64,000 nt of DNA from Mesaphorura yosii (Eukaryota > Arthropoda > Collembola > Poduromorpha > Tullbergiidae), in NCBI GenBank assembly GCA_009869945.1, contig WIXG01000389.1:1-64000 (forward strand). The letters are read 5' to 3'. This document shows, in pieces, positions 23,645-35,394 of the stretch. The translations under genes were made by a program, and so were the position numbers. The notes below the pieces were generated by a model that worked only from the letters and a program-made list of their open reading frames with translations, searched no databases and was not told the DNA's origin. How positions within the stretch are numbered: the stretch's first letter is position 1; every line of letters starts with the position of its first letter.

Positions 23645-26601
23645 CTCTTATTATCACTACGCTATCACTGCCCAGCGCTGCTAATAATAATCTCTCAAAG
23701 AGCAGGCAGATCACAATCACAGACAGAGAACACAGAGAGAAAAATAAAGTGTCACCAACTATTTCAGGAAATCTCAATGAAATCAAACGCTATGGGTAAG
23801 GATACAAGGGCAGGACATCATGGAGTGTTGTTATCCTGGACTCTAAGCTGTTTACTTGACACTTAGAGAGCTTCCATGTGTGAGCGAGTGTCACACTGTT
23901 TAAATCGGGCGTTCTGTATTGTGGTTGTGGTCCGTTCAGACTCTCGAACACGACTGAGATAATATATGAAACGAATGTGAGATTTTAAAAACCGAGAAAA
24001 GGTTTTTGCGGAGGCAGGCTGAGAAGATCTTCCCACTTTTCACATTTCGCTAGCCCTAAGCCTTAACCCGTGTGCTAATGGAGCGGTGGAAGAGAAATCC
24101 AGCCTCAGCCCTTTCCTGTTCCAAACATCACTTGATTGGGGTTATGCCTTTCTTTCTCTTCTCGAACCACTCAGCCAGTTTGCATTCGTACTTGGTAGTT
24201 TCCGATTCGCGTATTGTTCGCAATAGTCGCAATCAAGAATTGTGTATCGCGTAACGAGCAATTAGAAGACAAATTGCGTACTGCGTCGTGCAAAATAAAA
24301 GGAGAGACGAGGGAGACAAGGAGGCAGGCAGGCAAACGAAGCAAATCCAACAAAGGAGATAAAAACCAGAATAAATGATACCTGCAATTATCAAGATCCG
24401 GAAAACGAGAGACTGAGCTTGGGCTTAAAATCTTGCAATCCTTTCCCTGTCCTGCTATCAGCAAAAGCGAGACGGCGTTTGCAATTTGTTCTTTATGTGT
24501 ACTTATTTTAATAGGCCCACAGGCACCAGACAGACGCCCGATTCCCCATGCTTATTTCAATAAAAAAGCGAAGCAGTTACGCCGTCAATTAATCAGTTCC
24601 TAGTTATTTGCAGATTAAAAAGCAACAAGTAATCAGTCAGCAGCACGTGCGGAATGCAAAAGCGAAGCTGAGATCCAAGGCGTTTATTTGAGATTTGACT
24701 GTCAGCATCAATGACGACAAACTTCGAAGCAGGATTTCGCTTGCTTCGATCTGTGTCTCTCGGCTAGTCTGCCAGTGCAGTGCCAGGAACCCCTGCGATG
24801 TGATGCGTCAGTGTTTCTATTTTAAACTGCTTTGGTCGATATCAATCTCGATAATCAGTTTCGGCCCCGTCGAATCGATTTCGATTCTACTTTGATGTGA
24901 GTCAACCCAAGCGTGCAGCACGTAGCACAAGTTTATCATTATCACGCAGGTATCATTTATCTCAACATATTGCGTTTCTTTTCCCTGCGCCCAACCTGGC
25001 CTGAGCTGAAAGGTCGAGCGAAATGAAAATCTTAAAGTTGTAAATGAGTTTTCGTGTATCTTTGAACCTTAGATTGGCCCGTGTCGTCCTGTTGAGATAT
25101 TCCGGGCATGGAGAAGGCATATATTTGCTATCACGCCAAACGCGGCACGGAGATCCTGGAATTCTAATACGAAAATGAATAGAAAACTGCGGTGGAATAA
25201 AATCTCCGAGAAAAACATGCGGCATGCGGGCTGCTTCCGACGCGCTTTGGAGAAAGTCCTTTGACTTTGAACGTCGGCTGTCTTTGAATTGATAAAATTA
25301 ATTTTCCGCTGCGGTGCACTCAAATGCTTCAATGCCTTCGGTTGCTGAGAAGAAACTGTTGCGGTAAATGTGCCTTGAAGATCCGAACCTAATAATCCTT
25401 GGCCTGGCTTGATTCGCCTGGTTGGGTCGATCGAAAGATGTTTTTCCCAAGCTGGATGTTTACGTATTTTCAATCACGATCTAACATGCTCGAAACATGG
25501 ATCAGATTGGAACACTGCGTCAGTTTCTGATACAGGAAACCAAGGGTCATCAAAACAAACAGGACCGTCAGCCAGGCGGCCAGAGTAAACAGTAATTATG
25601 CGAGTGCGACGAAGAACCACGGCTGTCGATTTTCCATATCCAAGTTTTGCAAATAAACAATCAAATTCCCCATTAACTGATAAGGGCCATTGGTTGTCAC
25701 TAAGGCCTTAACCTTAATTAGCAACACGACAGCCGTGGTTCTTCGTCGCACCCGCACAATTATCATGCAAAAAGGCAAGAAAAAGAACATCAGGCCTTGA
25801 TTAATGTTTTCACACACTGGCAGTTAATTTGGTTAAAACTGAAGCGATGGTTAATTAAAGAGAACAAGTCGCCTGCTTCCTCTTGAAGTGACAGGGAACT
25901 TTCTCTTTGTAGACGTGGAAAGGAGCCCATAATTTCCTCTAGGCTCAGGTGCGTGATTAGGAAGTCATATTCAATGCACAGTCAGAGGCAGATGAAGACT
26001 TGACATCTTTTACTACGCTCCTGTCAAGATTCGCCTGGCCTAAATAATGAAGTCTTTGTCTTTTCTAATTTGTTCACTGTTCGCATGTATTTATGATACT
26101 AGCCACGTCGTCAGTTTTTCGCCGAACCGAAGCTAGCTACAAAATTTAGCGTCATGATAAGAGAGCAAAATTATTCATAGTAGTGTCAATGCCAATTTGT
26201 GTGTTATTTTTGTCCCCAAGAATGGCAAGGTCTTATTTCATATTCACGTCAAACTACTAGTAAACAACTTTCTACTGTCATTTCCTTTTTCCTTCAAAGG
26301 CCTTTACAAATTCAAATTGCAAATTCAATGATTCGGGCTTCCAAGTAAAATTTACGCCGTCTGATTAATTAACACCTTTATTTCTTAGAAATTGAAACGC
26401 CGCGCCGCCAAACCAGCAGCCAATTACTTAAAGTTGGCAGTTCAAGTAGCTCCATCCAAACGAACTCCTACACCCTGACATATTCCATGGCTTAACATGA
26501 AAACTGTGTCAGTCTCTAGCTCTAGTAGCCGATATCCATTGACCACTGACTAGAAGGCTATAATCACTACTTTCTTGAGCTTAAATCGTGAACTGTGAGC
26601 T
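23645..26601. other. 2.9-kb intergenic region
   Basis: I found no exon with coding character on either strand. The one clear structure is a 36-bp inverted repeat at 25593-25762. The left part should contain the receptor promoter. Confidence 0.5.
25593..25762. repeat. Inverted repeat (36-bp arms), MITE-like or hairpin
   Basis: The left arm 25593-25628 and right arm 25727-25762 are reverse complements at 34 of 36 positions, including a perfect 23-bp core (25606-25628 against 25727-25749). The spacer is 98 bases. The element begins TAATT and ends AATTA. No clear target-site duplication was found. It could be a short non-autonomous DNA transposon or a transcribed hairpin. Confidence 0.7.
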
Positions 26602-27831
26602 ATGGCGTCCATCGAACAGCAAAACCACCTCTTCAACCAGACCACATTCAAGTGCATCAGCAACTTTTACAAGTACGCCTATTACTTCTCGGGTACGCCC
26701 TACGTCTGGAATTCTGCTCGCCAGTGCGTCGAATTGAGAACCGGTTTTTGGGTCAAGCTCCGAATGTGCGTCTCGTGCATTGCTAGCATCTTGTTCTGCC
26801 TCACTTGCATGGCCTCCTTCGTGATTCAACTTCAAAGCGACAAATTCAAAATGGGAGATGTCTCTTCTATGTTTATCGCTGGGAAAGTGTTGTTGTCCAT
26901 GACCTCCTGCCTGGTCGTTCTTTCAGTCCAGACTAGAGCGCAAGACACGGCGCTGATGGTCAATTCGCTGATTGAAATCTGCCAGTCTTATGAAGCAGAA
27001 GCAGCAGCAGCTATATCTGCTGGCATAAACAATAATCTGACTTCCATGCCTGTAACTTTTTTCTTAACGCTTCAGCGTGGCCGATCAACATAACAATAAT
27101 TGGCAATGTCTTGCTAAACCTTCAGTCCTGCAAGTTTCATTTTTTGAACTTTCTTCTACCAACAAGAGCATGTGAATGGACGAACGCGTACGGTGCAACT
27201 AGAGTTTTGCTCATCCTATTCCAAGTCGGCTTATACGTTCAGTGGGCTGGTGCCATACGAATTATAATGACGTTGATATATCCGACCTTCTTTTTCCTGC
27301 CGAAAATATTTCAAGGACTGAGCTTTCAATCGTTGGAGTCAGCACTCCCCCTTTATTCCCGCATCCAGCTCTTTTTCTCAATTTGGAATTCAAGTAACTT
27401 CACAGCATATATCTTGCCAGGGCATTTGATCATCTTTTACTCAGGATTCGTCTTCTGGTTCAACAATCTCATCAAGTACCAGCTGCCAACCGTCGGTGTA
27501 GTTATGTGCACCACGATTTGAATTTGGGTCGCACTTCACTACGCAGTCGTACTTTGGTCCCTGCAGTCGTTCACCGAATCCACGGCGAACCTGATTCAGC
27601 GACAGGTCAAAGTGGAATGATGCGAACTACACGAAGGCGTGGGGCGTGGCGAATGCGGCGCTCGGGCTCACACTTGCAGAGATGCAGCAAAAACATCAGA
27701 CCAAGGCTCTCTTTCACTCTCTGCGACCTCTAAAAATCCGCCTACGTGGCGTGGGCTCATTTGATAAACCCATGTACAACTTTATAGCGACAAAAATAGT
27801 CGAGTATACGATCAATACCAGTTTAATGTGA
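26602..27831 (+). pseudogene. Chemoreceptor-like 7TM gene 1, broken
   Basis: It aligns along its length to the intact gene at 30032-31234. The start MASIEQQNHLFNQTTFKCIS, the mid-protein SCKFHFL and the end R-L-R-G-V-G-S-F-D-K-P-M-Y with E-Y-T-I-N-T are all kept. Three lesions are visible: a frameshift near 27048, an in-frame TGA at 27519-27521, and a second frameshift near 27612. No GT-AG pair of reasonable length would remove them. It is most likely a recent pseudogene. An assembly error is possible but would have to occur three times. Confidence 0.75.
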
Positions 27832-28223
27832 AGAGAACCAATTGTCCAATTTTGCCACTGAATTTCTATGCCTGTCATTTCAAATGTTAATTGTTAGCAA
27901 TAAAATACGGGGAGGGCCGTCAGGTTTCCATTCAACTGGTAATAACAAGACATAAAATTGACTAGAAGTTAGACTTGAATGAAAAATTAACCGCTCTTGT
28001 CATTTGGCTTGATTGTCATTAAATTATTCGTAAATGTCATTTCAAGCTCTTTCTTTGCGTACGCGAAGACAAGGCTTACAAAACGCAAAATTTCTCGCTT
28101 GATGGTAACACAAGATAAAATTCCGAATTTCAGAATGTATAAATTGGAAAGCCCTCCTATGGCTCGTCTAAGTCACTCAGACTAGTCTTCGATTCACATT
28201 TTTCAGTGGTACAAACCCTCAAA

Positions 28224-29428
28224 ATGGCGCGCGTGTCTCCCACGAACGGAACCGTCCGATTCTACACTCAGACAACTTTCAATTGCATACACTTCAGCTG
28301 CACGTGCGCCTGTTATTTCACAGGCACACCCTACGTTGGAATCCAGTGCTTAATCTCTGCGAGCTCGACACCAGACTTTGGATCATTATTCGTAAATACA
28401 TTTCCTGCTTCATCAGCATCGCATTCCTAGCAATTACGACCGTCTCGATGGTTTTGCTTTGGGCACGCGTAAGCAATGGTGAACTCAATTACAGTGACCC
28501 TCAGGTTATTTTTGGCGGATCGATAAGTTTCTGTGCCCTAACTTCATTGTTTTTTGTGACCTAGGCTCAGACGGGGGCGGAGGACATGAAGAATTTGATC
28601 AACGTTCTGATTGAATTATGCAAAACACACGAGAGGACCCAACCACGATCTGGGACTCAAAAGTTCCATTTTTGTAACTTTTTATTCGTGGGAACACCGA
28701 CGACTTTCAGCATCTTCGTGCTTGGGAGTGGTTTCATCTACGTCCAGTCGTGCAAGCTGCACTTTCTCCATGTGTTGGCACCCGAACTCACGTGCGGCTG
28801 CTCTTGCATCTGCACCAGGGTGCTTATGGCTTATCTGCAGTTCGCCGTTGTCCTGCATTTTGTTCCCGCAGTGACGGTCGGAATTTCTATGGCGTTTCCG
28901 ACCTGCATCCTGCTCCAGCAGGTACTTCAGGAACTGAATTCTAAAAAGAAAAGGGCTTGGGACAAAACTGTACTGGTGTTCCGCTTCTACAAGCGTCTAC
29001 AAGTATTTAACTCCGCTTTCAACTCGAGCATTCTCTCCGACTACATCATGCCAGGGCACCTGATCCTTTACTCGTCATTTTTTGTCTTCTGCTGCAACCT
29101 TGTCATCAAACATGGTTCTTCTCAGTCACCTACTCTCATCGTCATGTCATTGTGTATCATTTCTTGCTTTGTTTTATACTATTCTGTGGCCCTACGCTGC
29201 CTGCAATCAATCACCGAATATTCGGCGCTACTCATCCACCGGTTGAAATCCGACTTTGGCTCAAATGCAGGTCTAGCCCACGCCCAACGAAAACCAGTCT
29301 ACGCCGTCTTGAAGTCATTGCATCCGCTCAAGTCCAGGCTGCGAGGACTGGGATACTTTGACAAGCACATGTATATCTTTCTTGCAGTGAAGATAATCGA
29401 GTACACAATCAATTCTATTTTAATGTAA
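28224..29428 (+). pseudogene. Chemoreceptor-like 7TM gene 2, broken
   Basis: It starts at ATG 28224. Compared with gene 3, one T is missing near 28335 (GTTGG against ATTTGG), which shifts the frame. A TAG at 28562-28564 stands where gene 3 has TGG. Beyond that the frame stays open for 280 codons to the shared end EYTINSILM. With only two lesions this is a young pseudogene, or one allele of a segregating gene. A 94-base stretch (28414-28507) is almost identical to gene 3. Confidence 0.75.
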
Positions 29429-30031
29429 GCATACCCCAATGAAATTATCGTTGAAGTACCTTCTACCTGCACGTCAGCCAGCATTGACCAATAGACTCGA
29501 GCGCCATATAAAACCAGATGAAAGCAGATAAAAGCACTTTTGTCGAGTACAGAATATAGAATTAACCCGGCAATACAAGTTGGATATAAACTGAACGAAT
29601 TAGGCAGGTTTGTCTTTGATATTTCTGAATGAATCGGAGTTGGTCACTTTTCGCGGTAAAAGGTGTTTCATTTTAAATGACGAGATATGGACGAGCACCG
29701 CCGTCTTTCTTTGTCGTAAATACAAACTATCAAACTACTCTTATAGCCTTCTTAAATTAAAAATTAGCCTCAAATATATGTAAGGCGTATTAGCCTCAAA
29801 TTAGTAGAGGCGTAAATTATTCGTAAGTGACTTTCCAGAGCCAGACTGTGTCCATGCGGACAACATTATAATTGTGTAGCATCACAGCTCTCAAACAGTT
29901 GAATTCATTTGATGGTTAGACACGATACGGTTCCGGAATTTTTTATTGAAATTCTAAAGCTTCGGTCCTACTTATCGTTTGGCCAGTCTTGCTTGCACTG
30001 TGGTTTATAAGACAAGTCCCCCTCAATCATG
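29429..30031. other. Spacer between 7TM genes 2 and 3
   Basis: AT-rich sequence with no coding exon. A TTATAAGA element lies immediately before the start of gene 3 but is too close to be a confident TATA box. Confidence 0.4.
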
Positions 30032-31234
30032 TCACACATATCCTCCGCGGACGGACCCGGGCCTCTCTTCACACGGACAACGTTCCAGTGCATAAGCTTC
30101 TCCTGCACGTACGCATACTACTTGACCGGCACACCCTACATTTGGAATCCAGTGCTTCAACGCTGCGAGCTCCGCACTGGGCCATGGGTTACTATCCGCA
30201 AGTACATTTCCTGCTGCGTCAGCATCGCATTCCTAGCAATTACAACCGTCTCGATGGTTTTGCTTTGGGCACGCGTAAGCAATGGTGAACTCAATTACAG
30301 TGACCCTCAGGTTTTTTTAGCCCCGACGATGTTTTTTCTCGGCTCCCTGTCGTGCATTTTTGTGTTCTGGACTCAGATTGACGCGAGGGACACGAAGAAT
30401 TTGATCAATACTTTGATTGAGTTGTGCGCATCACACGAAAAGGCCGTAGTCCTTCCACGGTTTCAGAAGCTTCACCTTTGCAATTTCTCATTTATTTCAA
30501 TCCTGGTGCTAATTAAAATCTTTGTGATCGGCATATTTGTCATGTACTTCCGGTCGTGCAAGTTCCACTTTCTCCACGTGCTGGCACCGGAACTCACGTG
30601 CGGCTGCTCTTGCATCTGCACCAGGGTACTCATGGCTCTTTTACAGTTTGCCGTAACTGCCCAGTATTTCGGTGCCGTCGGCATTGCAATGTCGGTGGTC
30701 TTTCCTACGTGTCTCCTGCTTCCGCAGATACTCGCAGAACTGAACTCTATACAGCGAAAGACTTCGCAAGAAACTGGTCTCGTACTTCGCTCCTACAAAC
30801 ACTTGCGAATATATTTCTCCGTTTTTAACTCGACCATTATCTCCGAGTACGTCATGCCTGGTCATTTGGTCGAGTTCTCCTTAGTATTCATCTACCACCT
30901 CAATATTCTCATCAAACATAATTCGTCTCTGTCCCCGACCTTCTTCGTCATGTGTTTGACCGGGGTTTTGAGCATAGGTTTTCACTATTCTGTGGCCCTC
31001 CGCTACCTGCAGTTATTCACCGACTCCACGACGCTCCTCATCCATCGTCTGAAGTCCGGGTGGAACTCAAAGCCGTGCCTTGCACGCGTGCAGCGAAAGT
31101 CAGTCTACGCCATCGTGAAGTCACTGTACCCAATCAAGATCAGGCTGAGAGGAATGGGCTACTTTGATAAGCCCATGTACATCCTCATTGCACAGAAGAT
31201 AATTGAGTACACCATAAATACAATTCTGATGTAA
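30032..31234 (+). CDS. Chemoreceptor-like 7TM protein, intact single-exon gene
   Basis: One uninterrupted frame with ATG at about 30029-30032 gives about 400 residues with seven or so hydrophobic segments (near residues 57-82, 97-116, 148-172, 195-230, 281-305, 309-335 and 375-400). The cluster of three tandem copies, the length, the topology and the gene decay are typical of insect-type gustatory receptors. However, the C-terminal segment ends IIEYTINTILM rather than with the usual TYxxxxxQF motif, so GR membership is inferred and not shown. A Cys-rich stretch (CGCSCICTRV, about residue 190) is shared with gene 2. AATAAA occurs at 31233 and 31393. Confidence 0.75.
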   Translation, partial: SHISSADGPGPLFTRTTFQCISFSCTYAYYLTGTPYIWNPVLQRCELRTGPWVTIRKYISCCVSIAFLAITTVSMVLLWARVSNGELNYSDPQVFLAPTMFFLGSLSCIFVFWTQIDARDTKNLINTLIELCASHEKAVVLPRFQKLHLCNFSFISILVLIKIFVIGIFVMYFRSCKFHFLHVLAPELTCGCSCICTRVLMALLQFAVTAQYFGAVGIAMSVVFPTCLLLPQILAELNSIQRKTSQETGLVLRSYKHLRIYFSVFNSTIISEYVMPGHLVEFSLVFIYHLNILIKHNSSLSPTFFVMCLTGVLSIGFHYSVALRYLQLFTDSTTLLIHRLKSGWNSKPCLARVQRKSVYAIVKSLYPIKIRLRGMGYFDKPMYILIAQKIIEYTINTILM

Positions 31235-31499
31235 TAAACACCCAGCCGAATTCCATATCAAAGTAGACGCATTGAATACGCGCGCCCCGAATTCGAAGAA
31301 TCCAAGAGCCATGTTAAGCTATTTAAGTCACCATAGGTGACGTTTGTTCAAGAGACCCAAAGAGAGACGGTCAATTATAGCAATGCAGTGCCCAATAAAG
31401 TGTCCAAGTACACCGAAAAATATAGAGAATTCCCAAGTTTTACTCTAATCGGATCAAAATTTTCAAACAGCAGGTCATAATAATCATAATCAGCCCAAA

Positions 31500-32534
31500 A
31501 TGTTTTCCCTCCTACTGCCCGTGTGCCTACTTTGCGAGCTGTGCTGGTCCATTGGGCTCATTTCCGGAATGTTCGTCATGTTCGACAAAGAGCCAGCGAT
31601 CCTCAACTCGCCGTCTCTTAACGGAACATGGGAGATTTACTCGTTGCTCCTCGTTTTTCAATTTACACTCATCCTGGCGTCCATGACCGGGTTGGTTCTC
31701 TCCTTCAGAGCCTGGACAATGAATTCCGGGCATTCAGACTCGGAAGTGAGTCGGGGATTGTCACCGATTTGGTACCTGCTGGTAGAAACGCTTCTTGTCG
31801 GCATTGTATGCTAGAGCCGAGTGATAAAAAAATTGCGTTGGTTTGCTTGTTGAAGTGGTTCTCACATTTAATTGGAGCCATAATTGGAAATCTGGTGGTT
31901 GGAATCTACGGACTAGCGAGAGGGAAAGAGCCCGAAGGTCAACTTGGGTTCATGTACGACATGTTTCACAAGAACGGGGATCAACCAGAATTTGTGGCAA
32001 CCTTTGAGCGCTTACAGCACGACGTATGTCTCGGATCCGACTCTCCGAGTTGCGGACTTAACGGACAGCACTATTTTTTTGGAAGTACATGCTACAGTAG
32101 GGCACATATTGATGACCCTTACTTGATTCTCGTAGAGAAGTTGTTGCGGCGTTTACGGCCCGAGTGATTGGTTCAAAGTGCAGTTAAGCCAGCAACCTAT
32201 CAAGAGTGCCGGTGGAAGCGGTGATCCGGCTGAGTTTCGTGAAGAGCAGGAATTGTTGGAGAAGAATCATGTGACAGGAAATTGTCACTTGACTGCACTT
32301 GACATTGAGCCAGAAGTGAGTACATCTGGGCTACATTAGATTTATCACCTTCATTGTTGCCATTGTTGTTCTGTTTGTTGCCCATCGCAGGGCTGCGGTC
32401 AACAGTTGCTAGTCCAGGTTAATGAAAGTCTCATTTTGTACTGTACCTTGGCACTCGTGGGTCTTTTGTTTGGATTTCTAGCGGGTTGGTTTCTTCACGA
32501 TCGAGATTTTAGAAGTTTTGAGATTCTTTTATAA
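31500..32534 (+). CDS. Tetraspanin
   Basis: Four exons: 31500-31805, 31856-32023, 32136-32315 and 32391-32534, giving 265 residues. TM1 is at residues 2-28, TM2 at about 48-70, TM3 across the exon 1/2 joint, and TM4 in exon 4. The large extracellular loop has the defining CCG motif (R-S-C-C-G-V-Y-G-P-S-D-W at the start of exon 3), with further cysteines at GNC and GC. The first intron is only 50 bases and the phases agree. The stop at 32532 applies only if exon 4 is not spliced further. A GT at 32515 followed by an acceptor at 32571-32572 would instead continue the frame into the long ORF at 32573-34587. No AATAAA separates the two. Tetraspanins organise membrane microdomains with partner proteins. 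Confidence 0.85.
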
Positions 32535-32572
32535 ACTAATTCGAGTCTCATTTTGACATTCGCCCCGTTAAG

Positions 32573-34587
32573 GAATCTTGTCGCTGTGTTCGTTCAAGCA
32601 ACTGAAGCTGGTGGATAAGGACAAGGAACCTGAGGATGAAACTTCTACACCGAGACTTAAGAGTGAGACTTCTGAGATGGTCGTGGTGGTAGACTACGAC
32701 GATGAAGACGGGGACGCCGAAGTGGAGAAAGGGAAAATCATTGTCGAGGTTGAAGACGAGAACAAGATATCTGCCGCGGTCATTCACAGTCAAGCATATG
32801 GCCATCCACCTTCCGAGCATTCTAGTCTCCAGCATCAGACTCCAGCACATTTTAATAAGGAAGGTAGGCCAATCAAGCAAGAGGAACTGAATCCAATTCC
32901 AATCGCTGGCGAAATAATTCAACATACTTCGATCGAAAGCGAACGCAGCAACAGCAATAACAGTGTTCCGAGTGAAATCAGTACAGAAAGCGGAGAAACT
33001 GTCCCGACCCAAAACAAACCTTCCACTCCAACTCCGACTATGATTCACATTGGCTATGTGAGGAAGGACCAGCTTCAGTCAACACTTCATCATAGTCATG
33101 GCAGTGAAAGCGTTGAAGATGTTCCGCATGCCTGGAAAGTGTCTCGATACAAAGTTCATCCTGACGAAGACGATTACGAACGTGAACACGGACAATTGTA
33201 TACATCACGGAAGCAAGAATCGAGTAATTACTCTTCCTCGTCTCGAAATCGCGAACCTGAACGGAAGGGCTCAACTGGATTTGATATCAAACCCAGTTAT
33301 GATCATGATTATTACTCCCATTCGCACCAATCGCGTGAACGTGAGCCTGAAGATGAATACGAAGCAAGTCATACCTTTCATAGCAGTGAGCATGAATCAA
33401 ATCGACCCACCGAACACAGTCGCGACCATCACAGCAGCGCAACACGCGATCCTCATGTTGAAAGTATCTTTCGGGCTGGGAGCTCGTTCAACGACAACGC
33501 GTACTTCTCCCATTTTGAAATGCCATCGACGAGCACCGCTCCTGCCTTAGGTTACGAATACCTGTTCGGGCCACACAGCAGCGCAACAGGTTCCAGTCCA
33601 AGCCACAAGCCCCCACTCACTGAAGAGAAGAGAAAAGAAATGGTCGAGAAGAAAATCATCGAAAAGGAAGAGAAAGCGATTTTGAGGAACGTGCTGCACG
33701 GTGGCAAAGTGATTGGCGAAATTAAAGTTGAGCACAAATTCGACAGCTACGGAAATCCAATAAAAGACGACAAGCGGAAGCGAGCCACGCTCACCATCGT
33801 CCGGAACCCAAAAGTAAAGGATCCTGCACCGCCTCCTGGCCATCATGGACAAACTGGGCATTTAGCCGAGGACATTGCCGAGATGAGTGGCAAGGCCAAG
33901 CACAAAATCAAGATAGAAGATCTGGAATTGACTACAAACGGAGCGAAGGCACGTGAACCCAAGAAGCTGAAGGAACCCTCGAAGAAAGTATTCGGGTCTG
34001 TGACGCCTGACACAGCTCAGAAGGACTTGGAGGACCTGATCAGTTCCAGCCACATTCGCAAGCAACAGGAAGAAGAGGAAAGGAAGAAGGAAGAGGAACA
34101 AGCACGGATTAAGCCTCACTACCTCGTCGTAGCGCATCCGAACCCGGAGCGCGCTGCCAACGTCGAGGAGCACGAGCACAAATATTACCACTATCTTCCC
34201 ACAAACCGCGAAACTGGTCATCAGAATTATTCTCAGGTTCAGCCGAGTCATCACCTCCATCACGAGCAGCGTTCTGAGTTCAGGGAAGAGCACGAGCTCC
34301 GTGATCGGGATCTGTACCGGTACTTGGGTCAGGAGGAGATTCTACGAACGTCAAGAGAAAAGGAAGACGATCGGGACCGGGAGAACGGCCGAGGCCGAGA
34401 GAAAGACCTCGAACGTGAGAGGAGTTTTAGCGTGACAACAAGGTTCAGTGATCGTCACCGACATTCCGAGCCAGGACACGTCCACAACCACGGTCACAGC
34501 CATGATCAAGAGCGAGATCGACAACGGAGTAGGAGCAGAAGGCATGAAAGTGAAGGCAATGACGATGGACGAAGGTCATCATCATAG
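32573..34587 (+). CDS. Long disordered His/Arg/Glu-rich ORF, probably the tetraspanin tail exon
   Basis: The open frame runs 671 codons from just after an acceptor-like AG at 32571-32572. The first in-frame ATG is at 32677, but the 35 codons before it look coding (charged, K-D-K-E-P-E-D-E-T-S), so an upstream exon is likely. Joined to tetraspanin exon 4 through a 58-base intron (32515-32572, branch-like CTAAT at about 32535) the phase is exact. The protein is almost wholly low complexity: acidic at the start, then His/Ser/Arg-rich, a Lys/Glu coiled stretch (about residues 345-520) and a C-terminal RE/RD/RS-rich part with HNHGHSH. No known domain was recognised. If it is a separate gene it starts at 32677 with 637 residues. 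Poly(A) signal 34616-34621. Confidence 0.65.
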
Positions 34588-35394
34588 GCATTAAGCTGAA
34601 TCACTACAAAATATGAATAAAGCTTAACTCATGCTAATTGGAACTGTTAATTGCACGTTTTAGTTTGGCCGCTCAAATCTGCTTCTTTCACAACTGAAAC
34701 GAATTCATGGGAAAGGGGCCCACAAACAATCCCACAACGTAAAAGGCTATAAAGGGGATATGTCGCTTTGATCCTGCACTGTGCCTAGGATTCATCAAAT
34801 CTTTGGATTTGGGAGCACTACATAAACGTGCATTGCATTTGCACGAGAATGGCTCTAATTTCTGCACCGAAAATGTGATGTGAGCCAGTCTTGCTCTGCA
34901 ATAAATTGCCACCTTCATGTCTGTTTACGACTTCGTGATGGACAAGGCCACGTACGCTTCCCTGTTCTGACTTGATGTGATGAAGTTCGTGACACTTCGT
35001 TCGTGTGATTATTCTTTTGCAGTAAAACTCTAAACTTGTCACGACCTGCGAACGAATGACAGCATTCTAAACTCAGGTGTTAATTTTTCAGCCTAAAATT
35101 GGAATTGGAAGGACAGGACAAGGAAAACGCATTGCGGCAACTTGAATTAGTTATTAGCTTTAACTGTTTTAACCTTGAGTCAAAGTCGTTCCGGTCAAAC
35201 GGCTCGCTTTTTGTTGCACCTTCTTCTAGGAATGGTAACTTTATTTCTGCACCTTTGGAACGACGAATTCTGCACGCAATAATAAATTCTGGAACTTTAA
35301 AGGCACGAGCGATCGTCTCCGGGATTCAGTTCTATTCGACCCTGCGAGTGCCACACAGCAAGCAATTAAAAGTCCGTAGAATCTTTCTGCGAAA
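34588..35394. other. Intergenic
   Basis: It contains the poly(A) site of the preceding gene and the promoter and 5' UTR of the hydrolase gene. Open frames here lack coding character. Confidence 0.45.
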
